Assembly: GCA_964544865.1 (NCBI GenBank)
Contig: CAZJDV010000018.1
Coordinates: 1 to 34,331, forward strand
DNA length: 34,331 bases
Reading direction: 5' to 3'
DNA from: CAZJDV01 sp964544865
GTDB lineage: Bacteria; Chloroflexota; Dehalococcoidia; Lucifugimonadales; CAJWER01
This document shows, piece by piece, positions 25,382-34,269 of this stretch; the stretch's first letter is position 1; each line of letters opens with the position of its first letter. A program made the translations under genes and the position numbers. The notes beneath the pieces are model-generated. The model searched no databases and was not told where the DNA came from. It saw only the letters and a program-made list of their open reading frames with translations.

Positions 25382-26398
25382 ATGACCGATGAAACCGCCG
25401 CGCGCGAACTTTACGACAACGCTATCGTCATAGACGGGCTCAACGTCAGCAATTGGGACAGCCCCGCCGTCTTCCGCAGCCTGCGCAACGGCGGCGTCAC
25501 GGCAATCAACGCCACCATCGCCACCTGGGAGAACACCCTTCAGACGATGGACCACGTCGCCGCATGGCGGGCGCGCTTCGCCGCCTACCGCGACAAGGTG
25601 ATACAGGTCCGGAGCGTCGACGACATAGAGGAAGCCAAACGCGAGGGCAAGACCGGGGTGACACTCGGATTCCAGAACGCGTCGCCCATCGAGAACCACC
25701 TGGACCGGCTCGCCCTTTTTCACGACCTCGGCGTCAGGATCATCCAGGTCACCTACCACGAGCGCAACCTGCTGGGCGACGGGTGCTACGAGCGGGCCGA
25801 TGGCGGCCTCAGCAATTTTGGCTTGGACGCCGTGCGAGAGATGAACCGCCTTGGCATCCTCGTGGACCTCTCTCACGTCGGCGTCAGGACCACCCTGGAG
25901 GCGATAGAGTTGTCCGAGAAACCGGTGGCCTGCACCCACGCCAACGCCAAGTCCTACTACGACGTGCCTCGCAACAAGGCCGACGACGCCCTGAGGTTGC
26001 TGGCCGAGAGGGGCGGGGTAGTGGGCGCCACGTGCATCACATCGTTCCTGAAGACAGGCCGGGCGTCCACCCTGGAGGACTACGCGGACGCCATCGAGCG
26101 CATGGTCGAGCTGGTTGGGATAGACCACGTCGGCATCGGCACGGACTTCACCCAGGACCAGCCGGACGACTTCTGGCGTTACATCGGCTCACAGCAGGGC
26201 ACGTCGTTCCCGGCCACGTTCATCGATAGCACCGTGATCGAGAGCTGGGACGAGCACTACCCGGAGCGCCTCAAGACCCCGGACGACATGCCGGGCCTGG
26301 CCTCGGCGCTGCTCCAGCGGGGCTACTCCGAGGGCGATGTCGCCAAGCTGCTCGGAGGCAACTGGATGCGCCTGTTTCGCGAGGTCTGGGCGGATTAG
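25382..26398 (+). CDS. membrane dipeptidase family (peptidase M19) protein
   Basis: The 338-residue product is a renal-dipeptidase-type TIM barrel. Recognisable parts are TLGFQNASPIE (first bridging glutamate region), ILVDLSHVG and THANAKSYYDVPRNK (histidine ligands), DHVGIGTDFTQ, and the C-terminal LLGGNWMRLF. The first metal motif, normally DGHxD, is DGLNV here, so both the histidine and the aspartate of that HxD are lost. It may bind one metal, use a different substrate, or be a non-peptidase M19 homologue. AAGGA precedes the ATG. It is convergent with hyuA, with only 11 bases between stop codons. Confidence 0.82.
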   Translation: MTDETAARELYDNAIVIDGLNVSNWDSPAVFRSLRNGGVTAINATIATWENTLQTMDHVAAWRARFAAYRDKVIQVRSVDDIEEAKREGKTGVTLGFQNASPIENHLDRLALFHDLGVRIIQVTYHERNLLGDGCYERADGGLSNFGLDAVREMNRLGILVDLSHVGVRTTLEAIELSEKPVACTHANAKSYYDVPRNKADDALRLLAERGGVVGATCITSFLKTGRASTLEDYADAIERMVELVGIDHVGIGTDFTQDQPDDFWRYIGSQQGTSFPATFIDSTVIESWDEHYPERLKTPDDMPGLASALLQRGYSEGDVAKLLGGNWMRLFREVWAD

Positions 26399-26409
26399 CT
26401 CGTACGCGT

Positions 26410-28493
26410 CTAGCCCAGGTCCATCACAAGGTTCAGGTGCTCGTCGATTGTGGAGCGGGCGTCTGCGCCGACAAACACCGTTGACTCGCGCTCCTCGACG
26501 ATGGCGGGACCATCCACTGTGGCGCCGGGCTCAAGGCTGTACCGGTCCAGCACGCGGCAATCGACGAACCGGCCTTCCTCCAGGATATACACCTGGCGTT
26601 CGTCCTTGACGCCGCCGGGATACGTTGAGGTGTCCGCGGTCCGGAAACGAATTTTCGGCCTCGGCGGCGGCTCCGAGGCCGACAGCCGCCATGTTATCGC
26701 CTCCACCGGAACGTCTGTCAGACTGCCTTGGAACAGGGCATGGTAGGTCTCTGTGAAGGTCGCAGCGAGCGTCTCGTACTGCTCCGGACCCAGCTTCCCG
26801 CCGGGAATCGGGACGACGATCTCGAATCCCTGTCCCACGTAGCGCATGTCGGCGCTGCGCTGCATGGTGACATCCTCGGGGGCTGCGCCAGTCGCCCAAA
26901 GCAGGTCCGCGGCGCGGGACTCCATGTCCTCGTAAATGGAGTTGACATGGTCCCAGTCGGCGCTATCCAGTCGGCTGATATGGCTCCGCAGGGAATCGAA
27001 GGACTTAGGCGCCACCAGCATTCCTATCGACGACATGACCCCGGCACCCAGGGGGCACACCACCTTCTTTACGCCCAGCAGTTTCGCGACCCGGTAGGCG
27101 TGCACCGGACCCGCGCCCCCGAAGGCGATCAGGGCGTGCCCGCGGACATCGAGCCCTCGCTCCGCGGCGTGCATGCGGGCCGCCGTCGCCATGTTCTCGT
27201 TGACTACCTCGTGTATTTCCTGGGCCGCTCGGACCACGCTCATACCCATGGGTTTCGCCAGACGCTCCTCAATGGCCCTGCGGGCCGCCTCCGTGTCGAG
27301 AGACATGTCGCCGCCGAGGAAGTACCCGGGGTTCAGGAGGCCCAGCACGAGGTCGGCGTCGGTCACTGTCGGATCCGTGCCTCCAAGGCCGTAGCAGGCC
27401 GGACCAGGATCGGCTCCGGCGCTCTGCGGCCCCACCTTCATCAGACCCATGGGGTCGATGAAGGCGATGCTCCCGCCGCCGGCTCCGATCTCGATCATAT
27501 CGATCGAAGGCGTCTTGAGCGTGAGGCCGCTGCCCTTCTTGAAGCGGTGCTCCCTCGCCACCTCCACCTCGTTGGTGCGTGAGGGCCGGCCGCCGCTGAT
27601 GATGCACAGCTTGGCCGTCGTACCCCCCATATCGAACGAGACGACGTCGGCGTGGCCAAGGAGCTCGCCGTAGTACGCGGCGCCGATGGCGCCCGCGGCC
27701 GGCCCGGACTCGGCCAGACGCACCGGAAAGGCCCGCGCCACGTCAAGAGTGGTCACGCCCCCTTCCGATAGCATCATGTAGACGGTGCCTCTGAATCCCA
27801 GAGCCGCCAGTCCGCTCTCCATTTCGGCCAGATGTCGGGCGAGATGGGGCTCCACGTATGCGTTCGCCACGGTCGTGGAGGTGCGTGGATACTCGCGCAC
27901 CTCTGGCGCCACCTCGGACGATATCGAAACGTGGTAATTCGGGTAGCGTTCCCGAATGTAGTCCCGGACGCGCCGTTCGTGAGCGGGGTGCGGTAGGAGT
28001 GCATCAGGGCGACGGCGATCGTCTCCACTCCCTCTGTCTCGAACTCCGAGACTATCGAATCGACCTGGGCCAGGTCCAGTGGCCGGAGCACATCGCCCTC
28101 CCAGTTCACGCGCTCGGAGATCGTCCTGCGGAGGCGCCTGGGGACGAGTGGCTCCGCCCTCACGGCGGAGAGGTCATACATGTCGTAACGCTGCTCGGTG
28201 CCCATCTCCAGGCTGTCGCGGAAGCCGTCTGTTGTGATGAGACCTACCTGGACCCCTTTTCTCTCGACAAGCAGATTGGCGACCATTGTGGTCCCGTAGA
28301 CTAATTGCACGATGTCCTGGACGCCGGCGCTCAGGCCATCGAATGTCTCGCGGGCCCCCTGGATGATGCCGAGGCTCAGGTCCTGGAGGGTGCTGAGGGT
28401 CTTGCCTACCGAGAAGGAGTTGGACTCCGGATCGAAGACGGCGAAATCGGTGAAAGTGCCGCCCACGTCGATGCCGAGTCTGATGCCGGGCAT
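26410..28493 (-). CDS. hyuA: hydantoinase/oxoprolinase subunit A (HyuA), one frameshift
   Basis: HyuA is the ATP-dependent subunit of hydantoin/5-oxoproline hydrolases and related carboxylases (acetone, acetophenone). The N-terminal IRLGIDVGGTFTDF is the actin-like phosphate-binding motif. YGTTMVANLL follows, and the second half holds VVSFDMGGTTAKL, GAGGGSIAF, ADPGPACYG and FGGAGPVHA. The frame breaks near 27985-27988. One more base in that G run gives SYRTPAHERRVRDYI, as expected, and a protein of about 694 residues. The ATG at 28493 lies two bases after the hyuB stop, so the two are co-translated. It ends 11 bases from the convergent dipeptidase stop. Confidence 0.88.
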
Positions 28494-28495
28494 GG

Positions 28496-30172
28496 CTACT
28501 GCCCGCCTTGCTGGTCGAGGCCGTAGACGGTGCGCGCGGCCTCCTCGGAGATGATCCCGTTTCGCAGGTCTTCGATGACCCTTTCCACGTCCCGCCCGGC
28601 CGGAGGACCGAAACCGGCTCCCCCGGCGATGGAGAGTCTGGTCACGTCCCTCGGTTCCAGTATTGTGCGCCCTTTTCTGGGCAGAGACCTCCCATCTGGG
28701 GCGACCTTCACGGCGCCCGATCGCGATCCGGGCAGGCCGCCGTGGAGTCCCTCCGGAGGGAAGTCCCACCGCTCGGACATCATCGACAACTCGGACCTCT
28801 GAGGGGACGTCACCTCGATACGAACGTCCTGCCCGCACCCTCCCCGGAACCGGCCCGGCCCGCCTGAGTCCTGGGCCAGCTCTTTTTGCCAGACGATCAG
28901 CGGGGCCACGGCCTCCATCACTTCGACGGAGCCGGGGATCGGGTTGCTGGGAAATGGCGAGCAGTGAGGGCCGTCCGCCGCGCTGCTTGCGCCCATCCCG
29001 CCGCTGAGAAACAGCATCAGGGAGAAGGGCCGGGCCGAGCCGTCCACCCCGGCGAAAAAGGAGATGTACTGCGGCGTCGACCCGGAGTCCGCGATGACCA
29101 TTTCCGGCAATACGGGCGCCAGCGCCCCGAACACCGCCGAGGTGATGCAGTGGCCGGTCAGATGCCGGGAGGACACCGCCTTTGGATAGGTCGCGTTGAG
29201 GATGGAACCCTCTGGCGCCGCGATGGTGAAGGGACGGTAGGAGCCTTCGTTTCGGTAAGTTAGCGGGTCGAGGATGCACTTCAGGGGATAGGTGGTAAAG
29301 GCCCAGGTGTAATTGTTGACGACATTGATGCCGCCCTGTTCCAACTGCTCCGAAGTGCCCGCGAAGTCGACCTCCAGAGAGTCTCCCCGAATGGTTATGG
29401 CGCAGGCGATGCGGACCGGCTTATCGAAGCCGTCGAGGGAGACGGTGTGGCTGTAGGTCCCGTCGGGCAGCCGGCTTATGGCGCGGCGCATCACACCCTC
29501 CGCCCGCGCCTGGATGTTGCGGCTGAGGGCCTCCAGCATGCCCCCCCCGTACTCGTCCATGAACGCCAGAAGCTGCCGGCCGGAAATCTCACAGCCCGCG
29601 ACCATTGCCATGAAGTCTCCCGTGACCTGCTCGGGAACGCGGACGTTGTAACGGATGAGCTCAAAGAGCTCCTCGTTGGGAATGCCCTCCGAAAAGAGTT
29701 TCATCGGGGGTATGCCGAGCCCCTCCTCGAAGACGGACCGGGAGTCCGCCGAGAAGATGGCGCCGCCTATGTCCGACGCGTGGGCGATGATGCCGGTGAA
29801 CGCGGCCAGCTCGCCGTCGCGGAACACAGGCGTGGTCATCGTGAAGTCAGGGCGGTGGCCGGTCCCCATCCAGGGGTCGTTGGTGATGACCACATCGCCA
29901 GGCCTCCACGTCTGAGGGGGAAAACGGCGCAGGAAGTGCTTCATGGTTCGCGACAACGTGCCTACCAAGGATGGGATCGCGCCCCGGTTCTCGGCCAGCG
30001 TGTCGCCGTTGCGGTCCATCAGGACGCATGCGTAGTCGTTGCATTCGCGCACTATGGTCGAGAAGGACGTGCGCACCAGCGTCGTCGCAGCCTGGTCGGC
30101 GATCGATATTAGCCGGTTCCACATTATCTCCAGGGTTATGGAGTCGAACTCGGGCTCCAATTGTCCGGGCAT
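28496..30172 (-). CDS. hyuB: hydantoinase/oxoprolinase subunit B (HyuB)
   Basis: HyuB is the partner of HyuA in ATP-dependent cyclic-amide hydrolases. The protein (about 558 residues) begins EPEFDSITLEIMWNRLISIADQ and carries RECNDYACVLMDRNGD, DVVITNDPWMGTGHRPDFTM, FTGIIAHASDIGG and the late GGPGRFRGGCGQ segment, all typical. The length is normal. The start is uncertain: the ATG at 30172 (GGGAG upstream) was chosen, while ATG 30199 or TTG 30205 would add about ten residues. An extended -10 (TGCTAGACT on this strand, around 30245-30253) may drive it. hyuB is first and hyuA second in the operon. Confidence 0.9.
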   Translation of the reverse strand: MPGQLEPEFDSITLEIMWNRLISIADQAATTLVRTSFSTIVRECNDYACVLMDRNGDTLAENRGAIPSLVGTLSRTMKHFLRRFPPQTWRPGDVVITNDPWMGTGHRPDFTMTTPVFRDGELAAFTGIIAHASDIGGAIFSADSRSVFEEGLGIPPMKLFSEGIPNEELFELIRYNVRVPEQVTGDFMAMVAGCEISGRQLLAFMDEYGGGMLEALSRNIQARAEGVMRRAISRLPDGTYSHTVSLDGFDKPVRIACAITIRGDSLEVDFAGTSEQLEQGGINVVNNYTWAFTTYPLKCILDPLTYRNEGSYRPFTIAAPEGSILNATYPKAVSSRHLTGHCITSAVFGALAPVLPEMVIADSGSTPQYISFFAGVDGSARPFSLMLFLSGGMGASSAADGPHCSPFPSNPIPGSVEVMEAVAPLIVWQKELAQDSGGPGRFRGGCGQDVRIEVTSPQRSELSMMSERWDFPPEGLHGGLPGSRSGAVKVAPDGRSLPRKGRTILEPRDVTRLSIAGGAGFGPPAGRDVERVIEDLRNGIISEEAARTVYGLDQQGGQ

Positions 30173-30335
30173 GGTTTCAGGCTTTCTCCCGATTATCATG
30201 TCCAAGCGCGCTCTGGGATCCGAAGACTCACGGCGCTTTCGGGTAGTCTAGCACGCGATGGGATCGATTCGATACGTGCGCTCTAGAACTTTCCGCTCAT
30301 CATGCCGATAGGGAGCGGGCCAAAAGGCGGTATCC

Positions 30336-30364
30336 TTGCACCGCGATCACAGACGCCATAAAAT
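30336..30364 (+). promoter_or_regulatory. strong sigma70-type promoter for the DUF1800 gene
   Basis: TTGCAC (30336-30341) and TAAAAT (30359-30364) are exactly 17 bases apart and lie 54 bases before the GTG start at 30418, in the region divergent from hyuB. Confidence 0.6.
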
Positions 30365-30417
30365 GGGCCGTACCACCGTACGACGTTCTGACACATGTCT
30401 GGCCAGGAAGGGAAAGC

Positions 30418-31856
30418 GTGAGCAACGAGGACATCGGTCTGATCGCGCATCTTACCCGTCGCGCCGGGTTTGGTGCAAGCCGGGACGAGCTTGACGCCTA
30501 CGCCGCCAAAGGCTACGAGGCGACGGTGGAGGCGCTACTCGACTTCCGGGAAGTGCGGTCGATGCCTGAAGATCTGATTAGACGCTATCACCACGACTAC
30601 TCCGCGATGTTCGAATCCGCGGGTTCCGGCGCGAGCTGGCTATACCGGGTCGTATCCACGAGCGCTCCACTTCAGGAAAAGATGGTCCTCTTCTGGCACG
30701 GCGTCTTCGCGACCGGTTATGCCAAGGTCCCTCAGGGCAAAGTGTTGATGGACCAGCTCAGGATGTTCAGGCGACGAGGGGCGGGCAGCTTCAGGACCCT
30801 GTTGGAGGAGCTGTCCAGGGACCCGGCCATGATCTTCTGGCTCGACAACCAGGAGAACCACAAGGGCGCCATAAACGAGAACTACGGCAGAGAGTTGCTG
30901 GAACTTTTCTCCATGGGCGCCGGGAACTATTCGGAGCAGGAATCAAGGAGTGTGCGCGCGCGTTCACCGGCTGGACGGTCGCCAATACGAACTATACGGC
31001 GGAGCTGGCACGCAGAAACTCTATCTGGCCTTACGGCAAGATCGAGTGGCGCTTTGAGTACAGCGCCGGCGATCACGATGACGGGGAAAAGGAGTTCCTT
31101 GGCGAGAGAGGCCGGTTCGACGGCCAGGACGTGATCGACATTATCTGCAAGCAGCCGGCCACGGCGCGCTTTATCTCCAGGCAACTGTACCACTTCTTCG
31201 TTGCCGACGAGCCACCGGTGCCCCAGTGGCCCCATACGCCAGCCAGGGACCCGGACGCCATCGAGACACTGTCCCAGGTCTACGTCGAAAACAACTACGA
31301 TATCCGCTCGATGTTGCGGGTCTTATTCAACTCCGACTTCTTCCGCTCCGAGGCATCCTGGTATGCCAAAATCAAGAGCCCAGCGGAGCTGGTGGCTGGC
31401 GTGCTCAGGCTGACCGGAGAGTTCCAGACGCCGCATCCGGAGATCCTCAATCGGAATTTGCAGATGGGCTACATGGGCCAGCAGCTTCTCAACCCGCCAA
31501 GCGTCGAGGGCTGGCATCAGGGCCTGGAATGGATCGACTCGGGGACACTGGTCGAGAGACTAAACTTCGCGGCGGAGCAGTTGGCCGACAAGGAGAAGCC
31601 CGGGGTCCGAGCCATGATCGACAAGATCTCCGCCGGCGGACAACAGACCGCGTCCGCCGGCCGGCTGGTCGATGCGTGTCTGGACCAGCTCGGCGCGGTC
31701 TCGGTCTCCGAGTCGACGCGATCGGCATTAATCGACTTCGCTTTGAAAGAGGGCGACTCTGACGCGGGCTCCAAGGGGCGCGATGAAGAGGCGCGATGCA
31801 GAGTCGCGGCGGTCCTTGGGCTGGTCGCTTCCACTCCCGAGTTTCAGCGGGCCTAG
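30418..31856 (+). CDS. DUF1800 domain protein, one frameshift
   Basis: The gene encodes about 480 residues of the DUF1800 family, whose function is poorly known and which is often paired with DUF1501 proteins. Family landmarks are HLTRRAGFGAS near the start, KMVLFWHGVFAT, DQLRMFRRRGAGSF, MIFWLDNQENHKG, ENYGRELLELFSMG, then CARAFTGW, GRFDGQDVIDII, SRQLYHFFVADE, and NPPSVEGW near the end. The frame breaks at about 30941 (EQ-E-IKECARAF); one added A restores it. The GTG start has AGGAAGGGA upstream. No DUF1501 gene follows; an NHL-repeat gene does, 45 bases later. Confidence 0.85.
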
Positions 31857-31901
31857 CTTGGACGCGGGCTTTGCGCATTGTCACGGAGGTGGAGTGAGGC
31901 G

Positions 31902-32930
31902 ATGAATAGCGTCCCGGCTACCCGGCGAAGCGGGTCCTTGAAATATAGCCTCACCATCGGAATCGCCGCGATGGAGGGCCGTGGCTTCTACTTCCCCTGT
32001 GACACCGCTGTCGGAAAAGACGGAAGTCTATATACCGCAAGCCGCTCCGTGGATATCGACCATCGCGGGGTCCGGGTCACGGCCTATGACTTGGAGAGTG
32101 AGTTCTTCGGTACGTTTGGCTCCTATGGTGAGGGTGACGGACAGTTTATCTCGCCGACGGCCCTGGCGGTGGACAGCCTGGGCCGGGTCTACCTTAGCGA
32201 CGAGTACACCCACCGGATTTCCGTGTTCGACTCACAGGGCGCATTCCTGGCCCGCTGGGGCGCGCACGGTGACAGTCCCGGTGAGCTCGACAGCCCCTCG
32301 GGCATAGCTTTGGACGGCGATGACAACCTGTACATCACCGACCACCGGAACCATCGCATACAGAAATTCACCGGTGAGGGCCGTTTCCTACTCGGATTTG
32401 GCGCAGAGGGCCCCGGCGAAGGACGACTGAGCCTCCCCTGGGGCCTGACTGTAGGGGCCAACGGTGACGTCTATGTGGCGGACTGGGGGAACGACCTGAT
32501 TCAGCGGTTCTCGCCGGATGGCGAATTCCTTGGCGAATACGGCAGCCCCGGCAAGGGGGATGGACAGCTCCGCCGTCCCTCCAGCGTCGCCGTGGACTTG
32601 GAAGGCTTCATCTATGTGGCGGACTGGGGGAACGAGAGGGTGCAGGTGCTCGACCCCGAAGGCGGATTCGTGATGAAGCTCCGGGGCTCGGCTACCACCT
32701 CCAAATGGGCGAAAGAGTTCTTGGCGGCCAACGTCGAAGAGGCTGAGGCGAGGGCTGCGGCGGATCTGGAGCCGGATGCAGCGCAGTTCGGCGGCGATCC
32801 GCATGAGAAATCGGCGCATGTCGAGCGGTGTTTTTGGGCCCCGGTCTCAGTGAAGCTCGATGACCATGACAGGCTCTATGTTACCGAGAGCAATCGACAC
32901 AGGGTCCAGATCTATGAACGAGGGAGCTGA
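31902..32930 (+). CDS. NHL-repeat beta-propeller protein
   Basis: The 342-residue product consists of about six NHL repeats, with units such as GRVYLSDEYTHRISVFD, DNLYITDHRNHRIQKF, GDVYVADWGNDLIQRF, GFIYVADWGNERVQVLD and DRLYVTESNRHRVQIY. NHL propellers bind proteins or RNA or act as lyases or lactonases; no catalytic motif is evident. No signal peptide was seen. An insertion of about 50 residues rich in Ala and Glu separates the last blade. Two blades share an exact 25-base repeat (32470-32494 and 32611-32635). The ATG at 31902 is preceded by a GGAGG- and GAGG-rich stretch. It sits in one run with DUF1800 and the dehydrogenase. Confidence 0.85.
   Translation: MNSVPATRRSGSLKYSLTIGIAAMEGRGFYFPCDTAVGKDGSLYTASRSVDIDHRGVRVTAYDLESEFFGTFGSYGEGDGQFISPTALAVDSLGRVYLSDEYTHRISVFDSQGAFLARWGAHGDSPGELDSPSGIALDGDDNLYITDHRNHRIQKFTGEGRFLLGFGAEGPGEGRLSLPWGLTVGANGDVYVADWGNDLIQRFSPDGEFLGEYGSPGKGDGQLRRPSSVAVDLEGFIYVADWGNERVQVLDPEGGFVMKLRGSATTSKWAKEFLAANVEEAEARAAADLEPDAAQFGGDPHEKSAHVERCFWAPVSVKLDDHDRLYVTESNRHRVQIYERGS
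32470..32635 (+). repeat. exact 25-bp direct repeat within the NHL gene
   Basis: The 25 bases at 32470-32494 recur exactly at 32611-32635. The 141-base offset equals 47 codons, one NHL repeat, and each copy encodes the YVADWGN core. Confidence 0.8.
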
Positions 32931-32948
32931 AGGTTGGAAGGAGACGCG

Positions 32949-33851
32949 ATGAGGGTCGGTTTCATCGGTCTGGGCAACATGGGCGGCCCCATGGCGCAGT
33001 GGATATTGGACGCCGGATTTCCTCTGGTCGTGCATGACGTCCGGAAGGATGCCGCCGCACCGCTGATGGAAAAGGGCGCGAAATGGGCCGACTCGCCCGG
33101 CCATGTGGCGGAGCAGTGTGATGTTGTGGCGACCTGTCTCCCGGGGCCACCCGAGATGGAGGCGGCCACAATGGGTCCGAAAGGAGTTCTGGCAAAGATC
33201 CAGCCGGACACGATCTACATCGACCATACGACCAACTCGCCGGGGGTGGTGCGCAAGGTGGGTGCGGCTGTCGCCGAGCGCCAAGCCCACATGCTGGATG
33301 TCCCCCTCGATGGTGGCCGGGAGGGAGCGCTGGCCGGCGACTTGACGCTTTTCGCAGGGGGCGGCCAGGCAACTGTGGACAGGGCGCGACCGGTTCTCGA
33401 GTCCTTCTCCAAAGGCGTGGTCTGGGTGGGAGAGCTGGGTGCGGGATCCGTCACCAAGATCGTCCACAACGCGCTGGCGATGAGCATCGACCTGCTGTTG
33501 ACGGAGTGCCTGACCCTAGGCGCAAAGGGGGGAGTAGAGCTCCCTCGATTGATCGAGGCGTTCCGGCACGGCACTATCCTCGGCGGCAATATGTCATTCA
33601 ACGAGCGGCTGCCACAGACCCTGTTTCGAGGTGACTTTTCGCCCCGATTCGCATTGAAGCTGGCGTGCAAGGACTATGGGCTAGCGGCAGATCTGGCAGA
33701 GCGCTGCGGGGTCGCGATCCAGATTATCGACCTGTGCGAACGCGAGCTGTCGGAGGCGCTCGGCCGCGGGTGGGGCGAGCGGGACAGGACCATTGCGTCG
33801 ACGCTGCAAGAAGAGCGGGCGGGAGTGAAGCTGCGCCTCGACAGACCCTGA
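32949..33851 (+). CDS. 3-hydroxyisobutyrate dehydrogenase-like (beta-hydroxyacid) dehydrogenase
   Basis: A 300-residue NAD(P)-dependent beta-hydroxyacid dehydrogenase. It has the cofactor loop GFIGLGNMGGPMA (4-16), IDHTTNSP in place of the usual DxST..P, and the catalytic lysine Lys170 with Asn174 in GAGSVTKIVHNAL. The substrate loop, usually DAPVSGG, reads DVPLDGG, so an aspartate replaces the conserved serine. The substrate is probably not plain hydroxyisobutyrate; tartronate-semialdehyde or another hydroxyacid is possible. The ATG at 32949 has GGAAGGAGA upstream; the open frame starts 15 bases earlier at a TTG. It follows the NHL gene by 18 bases. Confidence 0.88.
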   Translation: MRVGFIGLGNMGGPMAQWILDAGFPLVVHDVRKDAAAPLMEKGAKWADSPGHVAEQCDVVATCLPGPPEMEAATMGPKGVLAKIQPDTIYIDHTTNSPGVVRKVGAAVAERQAHMLDVPLDGGREGALAGDLTLFAGGGQATVDRARPVLESFSKGVVWVGELGAGSVTKIVHNALAMSIDLLLTECLTLGAKGGVELPRLIEAFRHGTILGGNMSFNERLPQTLFRGDFSPRFALKLACKDYGLAADLAERCGVAIQIIDLCERELSEALGRGWGERDRTIASTLQEERAGVKLRLDRP

Positions 33852-34053
33852 GCCAGTGGCCGGCCATGCGATCGCAGATCGTATCTACCGACCGAAACCA
33901 GGGGCTCGCAGCTAGGAGTCGCTTATTGTCTCACCGCCCGGCGCTTGACCAGCGTGCGTGCTAGCGCGGCGCGGCGCGGGATGGTATGATAGGTACGAAT
34001 CAGCCGCTGCATCGCGCACTCGCTGTTCCCATTTCGTATCCAGGTGGACCTTC
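33852..34053. other. gene-free stretch before the tRNA remnant
   Basis: No gene can be supported here; it is the left part of a 418-base non-coding interval running to the tRNA-Tyr gene. It contains a GCGCGGC tandem near 33964-33979 and a TATGAT at 33985-33990 without a matching -35 (a TTGACC at 33945-33950 is 34 bases away). Confidence 0.5.
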
Positions 34054-34090
34054 TGATTGGCGGGTTAGTGGGTTCGAGCCCCTCCGGGGC
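34054..34090 (+). repeat. degraded copy of the 3' half of tRNA-Thr (possible attachment-site remnant)
   Basis: This stretch matches 16295-16332 of the tRNA-Thr gene in the same orientation at 32 of 38 aligned positions with one gap. The exact 15-base core is GGTTAGTGGGTTCGA (34063-34077 and 16304-16318). The match runs from the anticodon stem through the T arm to the acceptor 3' strand; no 5' half is present, so it is not a working tRNA. Confidence 0.55.
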
Positions 34091-34225
34091 CTACGTCTCC
34101 CGACTTGGATGACCCGCGAAACGCTGCGCCTTGGCCAGGTGCGCAAGAGTCAAAGGATCGACGCCACGGGCGTTCGGACTCGTGCGCAAGCGACCGAACC
34201 CTGATCGTTGGCTACCCGGGCGACC

Positions 34226-34254
34226 TTGGAATGGTCATTTCGCTGTGCTACACT
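34226..34254 (+). promoter_or_regulatory. putative promoter for tRNA-Tyr
   Basis: TTGGAA (34226-34231) and TACACT (34249-34254) are 17 bases apart, and TGC directly before the latter makes an extended -10. The tRNA begins 15 bases downstream. Confidence 0.55.
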
Positions 34255-34269
34255 GAATTGCGGTAAGCT

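Noticed and set aside
28494..29279. N-terminal extension of the hyuA frame upstream of 28493.
   Set aside because: It overlaps hyuB fully in another frame, has Arg/Gly-rich shadow composition, and the family starts at the ATG at 28493.
34054..34090. A second working tRNA-Thr near the right edge.
   Set aside because: Only the 3' half is similar; there is no matching acceptor 5' strand or D arm upstream, and the copy lacks a base in the T arm.
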